Source: Acidimicrobiales bacterium (GTDB taxonomy: Bacteria; Actinomycetota; Acidimicrobiia; Acidimicrobiales; Iamiaceae). From it: a DNA stretch of 64,000 nt. This document shows positions 41,395-50,507 of the stretch, one piece after another. A program made the position numbers and the translations under genes. Positions within the stretch are counted from its first letter, which is position 1. Each line of letters begins with the position of its first letter. Location: the NCBI GenBank assembly GCA_030447445.1, contig JAUJOW010000008.1, forward strand, positions 1 through 64,000. Reading direction: 5' to 3'. Below the pieces are notes generated by a model, which did no database searches, had not been told where the DNA came from, and saw only the letters and a program-made list of their open reading frames with translations.

Positions 41395-42516
41395 ATGGGA
41401 GACTCGGCGGCCATGGCCGGACCGGTCCGGGTGGCCATCACCCTCGAGCAGTGCTGGCACCGGGTGCCCGGTGGCACGGCAGCGGCGACCATCGAGCAGG
41501 TCCGAGCCCTCGGCGACCGCGACGACGTCGACCTCGTCGGGGTGAGTGCCCGGCACCGGCACCCGGCTCCGGAGGCGTTCCGGCCCCCGGTCGCCGTCCG
41601 CTCGCTCCCGCTGCCCAGGCCAGCGCTCTACGAGTCGTGGCATCGTGCCCGACGGCCTCGGGTGGAGCGGACCACCGGCGCCGTCGAGGTGATCCACGCC
41701 ACCGCCGTCGCCATGCCCCCTCGGACGGTGCCGTTGGCGGTGACCATCCACGATCTGGCCTTCCTCGCCGACCCGGCCCAGGCCACGGCCAGGGGCAACC
41801 GGTTCTTCCGCCGAGGCACCGACCTCGCTCGCGCCGAGGCCGACGTGGTCATGTGCCCGTCCATGACCACCATGCGGGAGTGCGAGGCGGCCGGCTTCGA
41901 CCCGGCCACGCTGCGTCTGGTCCCCTGGGGCACCCACGCTCGCCCGGCTGGCCAGGACGAGGTCGCCGACGTCCGACGCCGACACGGCCTCACCCGCCCG
42001 TACGTGCTGTTCACCGGCACCGTCGAACCCCGCAAGAACCTGGCCGGGTTGACTCGGGCCTTCCGCCGTCTCCGCCGCACCGACGTCGACCTCGTCCTGG
42101 TCGGCCCCCACGGTTGGAACGAGGACCTCGGCGCTCTGCTCGACGGCCTGGACGGACGGGCCCGCCACCTCGGCTTCGTGCCCACCGCCGACCGGGACGC
42201 GCTCTACGCCGGGGCCGCCGTGTTCTGCTACCCGAGCCTCCGCGAGGGGTTCGGGTTGCCGGTGCTGGAGGCGATGACCCAGGGGACGCCGGTGGTGACC
42301 TCGGCAGGCACGGCCACCGAGGAGGTGGCCGGCGAGGCGGCGGTGCTGGTCGACCCCCGGGACAGCACCGCGCTGGCCGAGGCCATCGAACGCGTCCTCG
42401 ACGACGCCGCCCTGGCCGAGGGTCTGGCCGCCGCCGGGCCGGCGAGGGCGGCCACGTTCACCTGGGCGGGCACGGCCGCCCGCACCGCCGCTGTCTACGC
42501 CGAGCTCGCAGCGTGA
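41395..42516 (+). CDS. GT4 family glycosyltransferase
   Basis: The 373-residue GT-B protein has VTIHDLAFL at the hinge of the N-terminal domain, VLFTGTVEPRKNLAGL at the start of the C-terminal domain, and the donor-site PSLREGFGLPVLEAMTQGTPVV (E-x7-E). A close pattern is seen in bacterial mannosyl- and rhamnosyltransferases. GGGGAG six bases before the ATG supports the start. It begins a tightly coupled three-gene glycosyltransferase operon with four-base overlaps. Confidence 0.88.
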   Translation: MGDSAAMAGPVRVAITLEQCWHRVPGGTAAATIEQVRALGDRDDVDLVGVSARHRHPAPEAFRPPVAVRSLPLPRPALYESWHRARRPRVERTTGAVEVIHATAVAMPPRTVPLAVTIHDLAFLADPAQATARGNRFFRRGTDLARAEADVVMCPSMTTMRECEAAGFDPATLRLVPWGTHARPAGQDEVADVRRRHGLTRPYVLFTGTVEPRKNLAGLTRAFRRLRRTDVDLVLVGPHGWNEDLGALLDGLDGRARHLGFVPTADRDALYAGAAVFCYPSLREGFGLPVLEAMTQGTPVVTSAGTATEEVAGEAAVLVDPRDSTALAEAIERVLDDAALAEGLAAAGPARAATFTWAGTAARTAAVYAELAA

Positions 42517-43733
42517 ACGGCGGGCGGGTGGGGGTGAACCTCCTGTGGCTCGTGGCCGAGCACGTGGGCGGGAGCGAGGACTACACCGTGCGGCTGCTGC
42601 GAGGTCTGGCCGAACGCCAACCGCCCGGGCTCGACCTGACCCTGTTCGCGCTCGCTCCCTTCCCGGCCGCCCACCCCGACCTCGCCGGGCACTACCGCAC
42701 CGTGACCATGCCCTCCGACGGCCGCAACAAGGCCCTCCGGGTGGCAGCCGAGAACACGTGGCTGGCCGCCCGGTCCCGCCGCCACCAGCTCGACCTCGTC
42801 CACCACGCCGGCGGCGTCGTACCCCCCGTCCGGGGGCGGCCCGCCGTGGTCACCATCCACGACCTCCAACCCCTCGCCCTGCCGGCCAACTTCGGCGCCG
42901 TCAAGCAGCGCTACCTGCGCACCGTGCTGCCGTGGTCGGTCCGGTCGGCCCGGCTGGTCCTGGCCGTGAGCCGCTTCACCGCCGACGACGTCATCTCCCG
43001 CCTCGGGGTGCCCGCCGAGCGGGTGCGGGTGGTGCCTCACGGCATCGAGCCGGCGGCGGCGCCGTCCGGTGAGGAGGAGGTGGTCCGGGTCCGCCGCCGC
43101 TACCGGGTGCCCGGCCCGTACTTCGTGTGCAACGCCATGACTTGGCCGCACAAGAACCATCCGCTTCTGGTCGAGGCGTTCGCCACCGTGGTCGCCGCCG
43201 TGCCCGACGTCACCCTCGTGCTCACCGGGGGGGAGGCCGCCGGTGAGGGACCCTTGCGGGACGAGATCGCCCGTCGGCGTCTGGAGGGACGGGTGCGGCG
43301 CACCGGTCGCATCCCCCGGGCCGACCTCGATGCCCTGCTGTCGGGGGCGACGGCGCTCACCTTCCCTTCCCGCTTCGAGGGGTTCGGGGCCCCCGTCCTC
43401 GAGGCGATGGCCCGAGGCTGCCCCGTGATCGCCGCCGATGCCACTGCCCTCCCCGAGGTGGTCGGCGACGCCGGGCTCCTCGTCCGCGTCGACGATCCCG
43501 GCGCCTGGTCGCAGGCCATGCTGACGCTGCTCCGCCACGACGCCCGCCGATCCTCCCTGGCGGCGGCCGGCCGGGCTCGTGCCGCCGGCTTCGGGTGGGA
43601 CGCCTCGGCCGCCGCCCTCGAGGCGGCGTACCGCGACGGCCTCGCCCGGTCCCCGGGTCGGTCCACGCCCGGTGACCCCGGCAGCTCCGCCGATGCCGTC
43701 ACGCCGCCGGCTGGGGTGAGGGGCGGGCGGTGA
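42513..43733 (+). CDS. GT4 family glycosyltransferase
   Basis: The 406-residue GT-B protein has NLLWLVAEHVGGSEDYTVRLL at the N-terminus with the glycine-rich acceptor loop, VTIHDLQPLALP, FVCNAMTWPHKNHPLLVEAF and PSRFEGFGAPVLEAMARGCPVI (E-x7-E donor site). About 30 disordered residues follow at the C-terminus. It is coupled by GTGA overlaps to both neighbours. The sugar specificity is unknown; the adjacent genes make GDP-, dTDP- and UDP-sugars. Confidence 0.88.
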   Translation: MNGGRVGVNLLWLVAEHVGGSEDYTVRLLRGLAERQPPGLDLTLFALAPFPAAHPDLAGHYRTVTMPSDGRNKALRVAAENTWLAARSRRHQLDLVHHAGGVVPPVRGRPAVVTIHDLQPLALPANFGAVKQRYLRTVLPWSVRSARLVLAVSRFTADDVISRLGVPAERVRVVPHGIEPAAAPSGEEEVVRVRRRYRVPGPYFVCNAMTWPHKNHPLLVEAFATVVAAVPDVTLVLTGGEAAGEGPLRDEIARRRLEGRVRRTGRIPRADLDALLSGATALTFPSRFEGFGAPVLEAMARGCPVIAADATALPEVVGDAGLLVRVDDPGAWSQAMLTLLRHDARRSSLAAAGRARAAGFGWDASAAALEAAYRDGLARSPGRSTPGDPGSSADAVTPPAGVRGGR

Positions 43734-44995
43734 GGCTGCTCGCTTTCTGCCCGCACTTCGACCCCGACGTGGCCCCCACCGGCGTGGTCATGACGAACAT
43801 CGTCGAACAGCTCGCGGCACGAGGCCACCGGCTCCACGTCGTCACCGCGCTGCCCTGGTACGAGCACCACCGGGTCGAGGCCGGGTGGACGGGCCGGCTC
43901 GTGCGTCACGAGGACGTGGCCTGGGGGCGCATCACCCGCGTCCACCCGTTCCCCACCGACAAGCGCAACATCCCCGCCCGCGCCCTCGCCTTCGCCGGGT
44001 TCACCGCCGTCGCCGCTCTCGCCGCCCTCGTGGGGCGCTCCCGCCCCGACGCCGTGGTGGCGATGTCACCGCCGCTCACCCTGGGCGCCGCCGGGTGGGC
44101 CGCCGCCCGCCTGCACCGGGTGCCCTTCGTGTTCAACATCCAAGACGTCTTCCCCGACGTGGCCGTCGAGGTCGGCGCCATCACCAACCGGCGGGTCATC
44201 GCCCTCGCATCCTGGCTCGAGCGCACCACCTACGCCGGCGCCGACAGCGTCACCGTCCTCTCCGAGGACCTGCGTGAGAACGTGACCGCCAAGCTCGGTC
44301 CCGACAGCGTGACCGAGGCCACCAAGGTGCGGGTCATCCCCAACTTCATCGACACCACCTTCATCCGCCCGGGCCCGACCGACAACGGCTACCGGCACCA
44401 GTACGGGCTCGGCGACCGGACGGTGGTGATGTACGCCGGCAACGTCGGGTACTCGCAGTCCCTCGACCTGGTGCTGGCGGCAGCCACCGCTCTCGCCCAC
44501 GACCCCTCGGTGGTGTTCGTCATCAACGGGGGCGGCTCGGCCCGAGCCGGGCTCGAGCGGGGGGCTCGGGGCCTCGACAACGTGCGCTTCGTCGACATGC
44601 AGCCCAAGGAGCGACTGCCCGAGGTGCTGGCCGCGGCGGACGTGCACCTGGTGCCCCTGAAGCGGGGCCTGGCCCGATCGAGCGTGCCGTCCAAGCTGTA
44701 CTCGATCCTCGCCGCCGGGCGACCGGTGGTGGCCAGCGTGGACCCGGGCACCGAGGTGGCCCGCATCGTGACCCAGGCCGGGGCCGGGGCCGCCATCCCC
44801 CCTGACGACCCGGAGGCGTTCACCAAGGCCATCCGCCGCCTGGTCGAATCGCCCGAGGAGGCGGCTCGGGCCGGGGCGGCGGGGCGGGCCTTCGTCGAGC
44901 GCTGGGCGTCGCCGGCGTCGGTGGCCCGCTCCTACGAGGAGCTGTTGGTCGAGCTGGCCGGGCGACGCTCGGGAGGCAGCAGCGGGGCCAGGTAG
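43730..44995 (+). CDS. GT4 glycosyltransferase, WbuB-like
   Basis: The 421-residue GT-B protein resembles WbuB-type L-fucosaminyl/rhamnosyl transferases: FDPDVAPTGVVMTNIVEQLAARGH, NIQDVFPDVAVEVG, VIPNFIDTTFIRPG, VVMYAGNVGYSQSLDLVL and KLYSILAAGRPVVASVDPGTEVA. This group transfers 6-deoxy sugars, fitting the nearby rhamnose and fucose pathways. The GTG start overlaps the previous gene by four bases. A TAGGTT box at its end may be the promoter of the next unit. Confidence 0.88.
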   Translation: MRLLAFCPHFDPDVAPTGVVMTNIVEQLAARGHRLHVVTALPWYEHHRVEAGWTGRLVRHEDVAWGRITRVHPFPTDKRNIPARALAFAGFTAVAALAALVGRSRPDAVVAMSPPLTLGAAGWAAARLHRVPFVFNIQDVFPDVAVEVGAITNRRVIALASWLERTTYAGADSVTVLSEDLRENVTAKLGPDSVTEATKVRVIPNFIDTTFIRPGPTDNGYRHQYGLGDRTVVMYAGNVGYSQSLDLVLAAATALAHDPSVVFVINGGGSARAGLERGARGLDNVRFVDMQPKERLPEVLAAADVHLVPLKRGLARSSVPSKLYSILAAGRPVVASVDPGTEVARIVTQAGAGAAIPPDDPEAFTKAIRRLVESPEEAARAGAAGRAFVERWASPASVARSYEELLVELAGRRSGGSSGAR

Positions 44996-44998
44996 GTT
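44993..44998 (+). promoter_or_regulatory. Predicted -10 element with short leaderless ORF
   Basis: TAGGTT is eight bases before an ATG at 45007 that opens only 18 codons (stop at 45061-45063), upstream of the frameshifted gene at 45077. Confidence 0.35.
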
Positions 44999-45076
44999 GG
45001 TCCGCCATGGCGCACGAGGCGACGACGCCGAGGCCGGTCATGACGATGGGTGGCGATCGGTAAGCGATGGGTAGCG

Positions 45077-45913
45077 ATGGGTAAGGCATCCTCGGCCAAG
45101 AAGGTGGCCCGGGCGGCCCGCGCCGGCGGGAAGCGGACCGGCCAGCGGCGCCAGCTCGGCTTTCCCATGGCGGTGGTCGCCATCGTGGTCGCCGGCGTCG
45201 GCCTCGTCACCTTCGCCAAGGCCAGCGGCGAGTCCACCGACGACAGCAACCCGCCCCAACCCGGTGACCACTGGCACGCCGCCTACGGGGTCTACGTCTG
45301 TGACCGCTTCATCGCCGACTTCTCCGACCGGGGGCCCGACCGCCTCGGCATCCACACCCACGACGACGGCCTGGTCCACATCCACCCGTTCTCGGGCGGC
45401 GCTGGCGGCCGCAACGCCACCCTGGCCAAGTTCTTCGACCAGGTGGACCTCGAGGTCACCGACAGCGAGATCCAGCTCCCCCTCCGGCGACCCGTTCGAA
45501 TCAAAGACCTACCGCGAGGGCGAGACCACCTGCGATGGCGAGCCGGCCACGATCCGGGTGGCGCACTGGAACAGCGCCCTGGAAGCGGCCCAGGGCGCCA
45601 AGCCGGACAAGGTCATCACCGACGACATCGGCGACCTCCGCCTCACCGAGGACCTCGGCGCCTACACGTTCGCCTTCGTGCCGAAGGGAACGTCGATCCC
45701 GCCCCTGCCGGCATCGGCCGACATCCTCACCAAGGCCACCGTCGACGGCGGCGGACCGGGCGGGGCGCCCGGCGCCGACGGCCAGCCGTTGCCCGGCGTC
45801 GACGGCTCGACGCCCCTGCCCTCGAACCTGCGCCGCCCGGCTCGGAGACGGCCCCGCCGCCGTCGGAGACCACCCCGGCCAGCAGCGCGCCGCCGTCGAC
45901 CGCCGCTCCATGA
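45077..45913 (+). pseudogene. Conserved membrane-anchored HWHAAYG-motif protein, frameshifted in the middle
   Basis: The N-terminus is Lys/Arg-rich with one membrane helix (MAVVAIVVAGVGLVTF). The exported domain begins HWHAAYGVYVCDRF and includes GIHTHDDGLVHIHPF, an unusually histidine-rich pattern suggestive of metal binding. At the five-C run 45478-45482 the natural frame shifts: the expected continuation SGDPFESKTYREGETTCDGE to SADILTKATVDGG is in another frame. Near 45821 it returns to the first frame, giving a Pro/Ser/Thr tail (SETAPPPSETTPASS). As written, the first frame stays open across the whole gene but would give a scrambled middle third. I recall similar proteins in Acidimicrobiia but no function. 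The stop overlaps the next start (ATGA). Confidence 0.75.
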
Positions 45914-46917
45914 GGGCGGTGGTGCTCGTCGGCGGCTTCGGCACCCGCCTGCGGCCCCTCACCCTCACCACGCCGAAGCAGATGCTGCCGGTCGTCGACC
46001 GACCGATGATCGAGCACGTGCTGGCCCACCTGCGGTCCCACGGGGTCGGCGACGCCGTGCTGTCGCTCGGCTACCGCCCCGAGGCGTTCACCGAGGCCTA
46101 TCCCGACGGCACCGCCGCCGGGGTGCGCCTCCGGTACGCCGTGGACCCCGAACCGCTCGACACCGCCGGCGCCGTCCGGTTCGCCGCCCGCCACGCCGGC
46201 ATCGACGAACGCTTCGTCGTCTGCAACGGCGACGTGTTGACCGACCTCGACCTCGGCGCGCTGGTCGACCTCCACGAGCGCCGCCGGGCCGAGGGCACCA
46301 TCGCCCTCCACCGGGTCGAGGACCCCTCGGCGTTCGGTGTCGTGGCCACCGACGGTCACGACCGGGTGGTGGCCTTCGTCGAGAAGCCTCCGCCCCACCA
46401 GGCTCCGAGCGACCTCATCAACGCCGGCACCTACGTGTTGGAGCCGTCGGTCCTCGAACGCATCCCCGATGGGCGGGCGGCGTCGATCGAGCGGGAGGTG
46501 TTTCCGACCATGGCTGCCGACGGCAGCCTCTTCGCCATGGTGGGGGACACCTACTGGATCGACGCGGGGACCCCCGCTCAGTACCTCGCCGCCCAGCTCG
46601 ACCTCCTCGACGGTCGCCGGGGCCCGGCCTCCAAAGGGGTGGATCCGGACGCCAGCATCGATGAGGGCGCCACCGTGACCCGCGCCGTGGTGGGGGCCGG
46701 CGCCGTGGTGGCCGCCGGTGCCCGGGTGGTCGACTCCGTCGTGCTCCCCGGGGCGCGGGTGGGCGCCGGCGCGGTGGTGACCGGATCGATCGTGGGTCGC
46801 GGGGCGGAGGTGGGCGCGGGCGCCGAGGTGACCGATCTCACCGTGGTCGGCCACGGTGCCGTGGTCGCGGCCGGGGAGGTGCTGACCGGCGAGCGCCGGC
46901 CCGCCGGCTGTTCGTGA
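45910..46917 (+). CDS. Sugar-1-phosphate nucleotidyltransferase with beta-helix tail (mannose-1-P guanylyltransferase-like)
   Basis: The 335-residue protein has VLVGGFGTRLRPLTLTTPKQMLPVVDRPMIE reading across the nucleotide-binding loop, VCNGDVLTDLDLG (metal-binding Asp), VEKPPPHQAPSDLINAGTYVLE and GDTYWIDAGTPAQYL. From about 240 a left-handed beta-helix tail follows, with repeats such as GAGAVVAAGARVVDS. This architecture matches actinobacterial ManB/ManC-type GDP-mannose pyrophosphorylases near F420 genes. It would feed Gmd, Rmd and Fcl encoded nearby. The ATG overlaps the previous stop. Confidence 0.88.
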   Translation: MRAVVLVGGFGTRLRPLTLTTPKQMLPVVDRPMIEHVLAHLRSHGVGDAVLSLGYRPEAFTEAYPDGTAAGVRLRYAVDPEPLDTAGAVRFAARHAGIDERFVVCNGDVLTDLDLGALVDLHERRRAEGTIALHRVEDPSAFGVVATDGHDRVVAFVEKPPPHQAPSDLINAGTYVLEPSVLERIPDGRAASIEREVFPTMAADGSLFAMVGDTYWIDAGTPAQYLAAQLDLLDGRRGPASKGVDPDASIDEGATVTRAVVGAGAVVAAGARVVDSVVLPGARVGAGAVVTGSIVGRGAEVGAGAEVTDLTVVGHGAVVAAGEVLTGERRPAGCS

Positions 46918-46933
46918 TATCAGTCACGAATGC

Positions 46934-46963
46934 TTGCAACAGCTAGCAGGGGGGCCGTAGGGT
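46934..46963 (+). promoter_or_regulatory. Predicted promoter of the 71-aa gene, leaderless
   Basis: TTGCAA (46934-46939) and TAGGGT (46958-46963) are separated by 18 bases and followed after six bases by the ATG at 46970. It is the clearest two-part promoter in the window. Confidence 0.55.
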
Positions 46964-46969
46964 GGCCTC

Positions 46970-47185
46970 ATGACGTTGCGTGATTCGATCGACGACCTCG
47001 ACGTCCTCATCGCCGAGCTGACCGAGCTCCGTCAGGAGCTCAGCCACGCCGACCTGCGGGGCGCCGACGAGGATGCCCTCTGGTCGGTCGAAGCCGGCCT
47101 GCGCCAGGTGGCGGCCCGGGCCTCGGCCCGAGCCACGGTGGTGCGGCGGGCCATCGAGCTGTTCAACAAGCACCGCGTCGCCTGA
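46970..47185 (+). CDS. Small helical protein of unknown function
   Basis: The 71-residue protein is predicted to be almost wholly helical. It starts MTLRDSIDDLDVLIAELTEL with heptad-like leucine spacing that could form a coiled coil, and ends in a basic helix RRAIELFNKHRVA. There is no signal peptide or cysteine. I do not recognise a family; the strong two-part promoter and clean codon use argue that it is real. It stands alone between the nucleotidyltransferase and the convergent cofE gene. Confidence 0.7.
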   Translation: MTLRDSIDDLDVLIAELTELRQELSHADLRGADEDALWSVEAGLRQVAARASARATVVRRAIELFNKHRVA

Positions 47186-47244
47186 GACCGGCCCGTCGCT
47201 CGGCCGACCGCCCGTCCCGCTCGCCGCCTCCCTCCGCCCCGCGG

Positions 47245-47958
47245 TCAGCGGAAGAGGTCCTCGCTCGCCGGTCGGACGATCTCGGCCCGCACCTCGCCCC
47301 GTCGCAGCCACGCCGGCTCGACGCCTCGCACGACGGCGGCGGGGATGCCCGACGCCTTGCCCATCACCAGCTCGGCGGCGCCGGCCAGCTCGTCCACCAC
47401 CGCCACCTCGGTGACGGCCAGCTCCCGACCGTACGCGTCGGTCGTGCCGCGGAGGTCGACCACGGCCCCGATCCCGGCGCAACCGATGGCCACGTCGGTG
47501 AGGCCGCGCCGCCACGCCCGTCCGAAGGTGTCCGAGATGACCACGGCGACGTCGGCGCCGGTCCGAGCGCGGAGGCCGTCACGCAGCCGGCGGGCCGAGC
47601 GGTCCGGGTCGACGGGGAGCAGGGCGGCCCACCCGTCGTCGACGTTGGACAGGTCCACCCCAGCGTTGGCGCACACGAAGCCGTGGCTGGTCTCGGTGAT
47701 GACGAGGTCACCCCGCCGGCGGAGCACCCGAACCGCTTCGGACTCGACGACGGCTCGGTGCCCGCGCCGGTCCTCTGGGTCGATCGGCACCAGCCGCCCC
47801 TCCGCCTTCGACACCACCTTCTGGGTGACGACCACCACGTCGCCGTCGACCGGACCCAACCCGGCGGCGGTGGTGGCCTCGGCGATGACGCCGGCGAGGT
47901 CGTCACCGGGGCCGATCTCCCCGATGCCCTCGACGCCGATGACCTCGAGCCGACTCAC
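47245..47958 (-). CDS. cofE: Coenzyme F420-0:L-glutamate ligase
   Basis: The 237-residue protein matches CofE: VVVTQKVVSKAEGR near residue 43, ESEAVRVLRRRGD, TSHGFVCANAGVDLSNV, SDTFGRAWRRGLTDVAIG (the conserved SDTxGRxxRxGxxxVAIG block) and GKASGIPAAVVRG. It adds glutamate residues to F420-0 using GTP. Unlike mycobacterial FbiB there is no C-terminal nitroreductase-like domain, so the FMN-dependent step must be encoded elsewhere. AGGGAG six bases before the GTG supports the start. It follows cofD in the same direction. Confidence 0.93.
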   Translation of the reverse strand: MSRLEVIGVEGIGEIGPGDDLAGVIAEATTAAGLGPVDGDVVVVTQKVVSKAEGRLVPIDPEDRRGHRAVVESEAVRVLRRRGDLVITETSHGFVCANAGVDLSNVDDGWAALLPVDPDRSARRLRDGLRARTGADVAVVISDTFGRAWRRGLTDVAIGCAGIGAVVDLRGTTDAYGRELAVTEVAVVDELAGAAELVMGKASGIPAAVVRGVEPAWLRRGEVRAEIVRPASEDLFR

Positions 47959-47979
47959 CGGTGCTCCCTTCGGTGCGCG

Positions 47980-48056
47980 CCGATGAGCCTCGCCCCTGCG
48001 GCTCGAACCGACGCCGTTCCTTCTGGTTCGCTCGCCTGCGGCTCACTCATCGGCGC
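47980..48056 (-). repeat. Two-level inverted repeat between cofD and cofE
   Basis: GCCGATGAG and CTCATCGGC form outer arms, and CGAACC and GGTTCG form inner arms around a 15-base loop. Both strand sides between the arms contain a copy of CTGCGGCTC. The outer right arm overlaps the end of cofD. In the cofD-cofE transcript this could be a processing or attenuation hairpin. Confidence 0.5.
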
Positions 48057-48976
48057 AGCGCCTCGAGCACCGTGGTGCCGAGGGCGCCGGCCCGCTCGGG
48101 GGTCGACATCACGGTGGGCGCCACCAGGCAGCGCAGCCCCTCCGCCTCGACGGCGCTGCTCAGGGCGGCGTCGGCCTCGTCGATGACGAGCACCGACGCC
48201 AGGGGGGCGTAGAGCTCGGCCACGCCCACGACGGTGGCGGCGTGGCCGAGCTCGCGGAGCAACCGATCGGCGGGACCCTTCAGGGCGGCGCCGGCGACGA
48301 TGGGCGACACCGCCACGGTCCGATCTCGAGCCGTTTCGACGGCGGCCCGCACACCGGGCACGGCGAGGACGGGGTCGACCGACACGATGGGGTTGGAGGG
48401 GGCGATCACCACGACGTCGGCGCGGGCGAAGGCTTCGAGCACGCCGGGCGCCGGTGTGGCGGCGTCGGCCCCGTCGAAGCGCACCGCCGTCACGGGCACG
48501 GCGTGGCGCCGCTGCACGAAGTACTCCTGGAAGCCGATCTCGCCCTCACCGTCGACGGTCACCATGGTCCGCACCCGGTCGTCGGTGACCGGCAGCAGGC
48601 GGAGCCGGAGGCCCCAGGCGGCGGTGATCTCGGCGGTGACCTGGCTCAGTGCGGCCCCTTCGCCGAGGCGTTGCGTGCGGTACAGGTGGGTGCCGAGGTC
48701 CCGGTCGCCGAGGCGGAACCAGGTGACCCCCCCATAGCGTTCCACGGCGTCCATGGCCGCCCAGGTCTCACCGGCCAGCCCCCAGCCGGTGTCGGGGTCG
48801 ACGGCGCCGGCCAGCGTGTAGGTGATCGTGTCGAGGTCGGGACTGATGTGGAGGCCGTGCAGCTCGATGTCGTCGGCGATGTTGGCCACCACCGTGATGT
48901 CGGCGGGGTCGTGCACCTCCACCAGGCCGCTGAGCAGGCGGGCGGCGCCCACCCCGCCGGCGATGACGGTGATCAC
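48047..48976 (-). CDS. cofD: 2-phospho-L-lactate transferase (F420 biosynthesis)
   Basis: The 309-residue protein has the CofD/FbiA signature: VIAGGVGAARLLSGL at the N-terminus, VANIADDIELHGLHISPDLDT (metal and substrate site), RLGDRDLGTHLYRTQRL, and IAPSNPIVSVDPVLAVPGV in the C-terminal half. It transfers the phospholactyl or related moiety to the deazaflavin Fo. The GTG at 48976 is preceded by TAGGGT at a six-base spacing, consistent with a leaderless cofD-cofE mRNA. Confidence 0.94.
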   Translation of the reverse strand: MITVIAGGVGAARLLSGLVEVHDPADITVVANIADDIELHGLHISPDLDTITYTLAGAVDPDTGWGLAGETWAAMDAVERYGGVTWFRLGDRDLGTHLYRTQRLGEGAALSQVTAEITAAWGLRLRLLPVTDDRVRTMVTVDGEGEIGFQEYFVQRRHAVPVTAVRFDGADAATPAPGVLEAFARADVVVIAPSNPIVSVDPVLAVPGVRAAVETARDRTVAVSPIVAGAALKGPADRLLRELGHAATVVGVAELYAPLASVLVIDEADAALSSAVEAEGLRCLVAPTVMSTPERAGALGTTVLEALRR

Positions 48977-48982
48977 CGCGGC

Positions 48983-48988
48983 ACCCTA
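48983..48988 (-). promoter_or_regulatory. Predicted -10 element, leaderless start of cofD
   Basis: TAGGGT on the minus strand is six bases before the GTG at 48976. The same hexamer is used at 46958. Confidence 0.45.
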
Positions 48989-49004
48989 CGCGTGGCGGCC
49001 GCCG

Positions 49005-49985
<981 letters not shown>

Positions 49986-49992
49986 GGGCGCC

Positions 49993-49998
49993 GTTCTA
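49993..49998 (-). promoter_or_regulatory. Predicted -10 element, leaderless start of gmd
   Basis: TAGAAC on the minus strand is seven bases before the ATG at 49985; the divergent XRE gene has TAAGTG at 50023-50028, eight bases before its ATG. Confidence 0.45.
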
Positions 49999-50036
49999 CG
50001 CTGGGCCGGCCACCGTGTCTGCTAAGTGGGTTGGCA

Positions 50037-50507
50037 ATGCCGGAGAACCTGTCACCCGAGCTGGGGCGTCGCATCTCCGACCTGCGGGGCAAGCGGGGCT
50101 GGACCCAGCAGGACCTGGCGGCCCGGCTGGCGGTGTCCCGGGCGGCGGTCTCCCACGTCGAGGCCGGCCTGTCGATCCCCGGTGAGCGCACCGTGGCCCT
50201 GCTGGCCGGGTTGTTCGCCATGGAACCCCACGAGCTGGTGGCGGGGACCGACTACCCGGTGGCCAAGGCCGAGCGGCTCCCGGTCGTGGTGGCCCGGTGG
50301 ACCGAGGTCGAGCATCGCCTCGAGCTGCTCGAGCGGGACCTCGCCTGGCTCGAGCGCACCGGCCCCACCGATGCCGCCGCGGTGCTGGGTGAGTGGGAGC
50401 TGCGCCTCGCCGCCCTGGCTCCCGACGTGCACGACGCCGAGGAGCGCGCCCGGCTGGCCGCCGCCCGCCGAGCCCTATCCATGCGGCTTCGCTCAATGGA
50501 GCCGTGA
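50037..50507 (+). CDS. XRE-family transcriptional regulator
   Basis: The 156-residue protein has an N-terminal helix-turn-helix (about 8-65) with RISDLRGKRGWTQQDLAARL and SRAAVSHVEAGLSIPGERTVALLA, the Cro/C1 pattern. A mostly helical charged C-terminal half follows, of unknown role. It is divergent from gmd with their predicted -10 boxes 24 bases apart, so control of gmd and of itself is plausible. Its 3' end overlaps the end of the convergent rmd gene by 15 bases. A TTG six bases upstream is an alternative start. Confidence 0.85.
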   Translation: MPENLSPELGRRISDLRGKRGWTQQDLAARLAVSRAAVSHVEAGLSIPGERTVALLAGLFAMEPHELVAGTDYPVAKAERLPVVVARWTEVEHRLELLERDLAWLERTGPTDAAAVLGEWELRLAALAPDVHDAEERARLAAARRALSMRLRSMEP

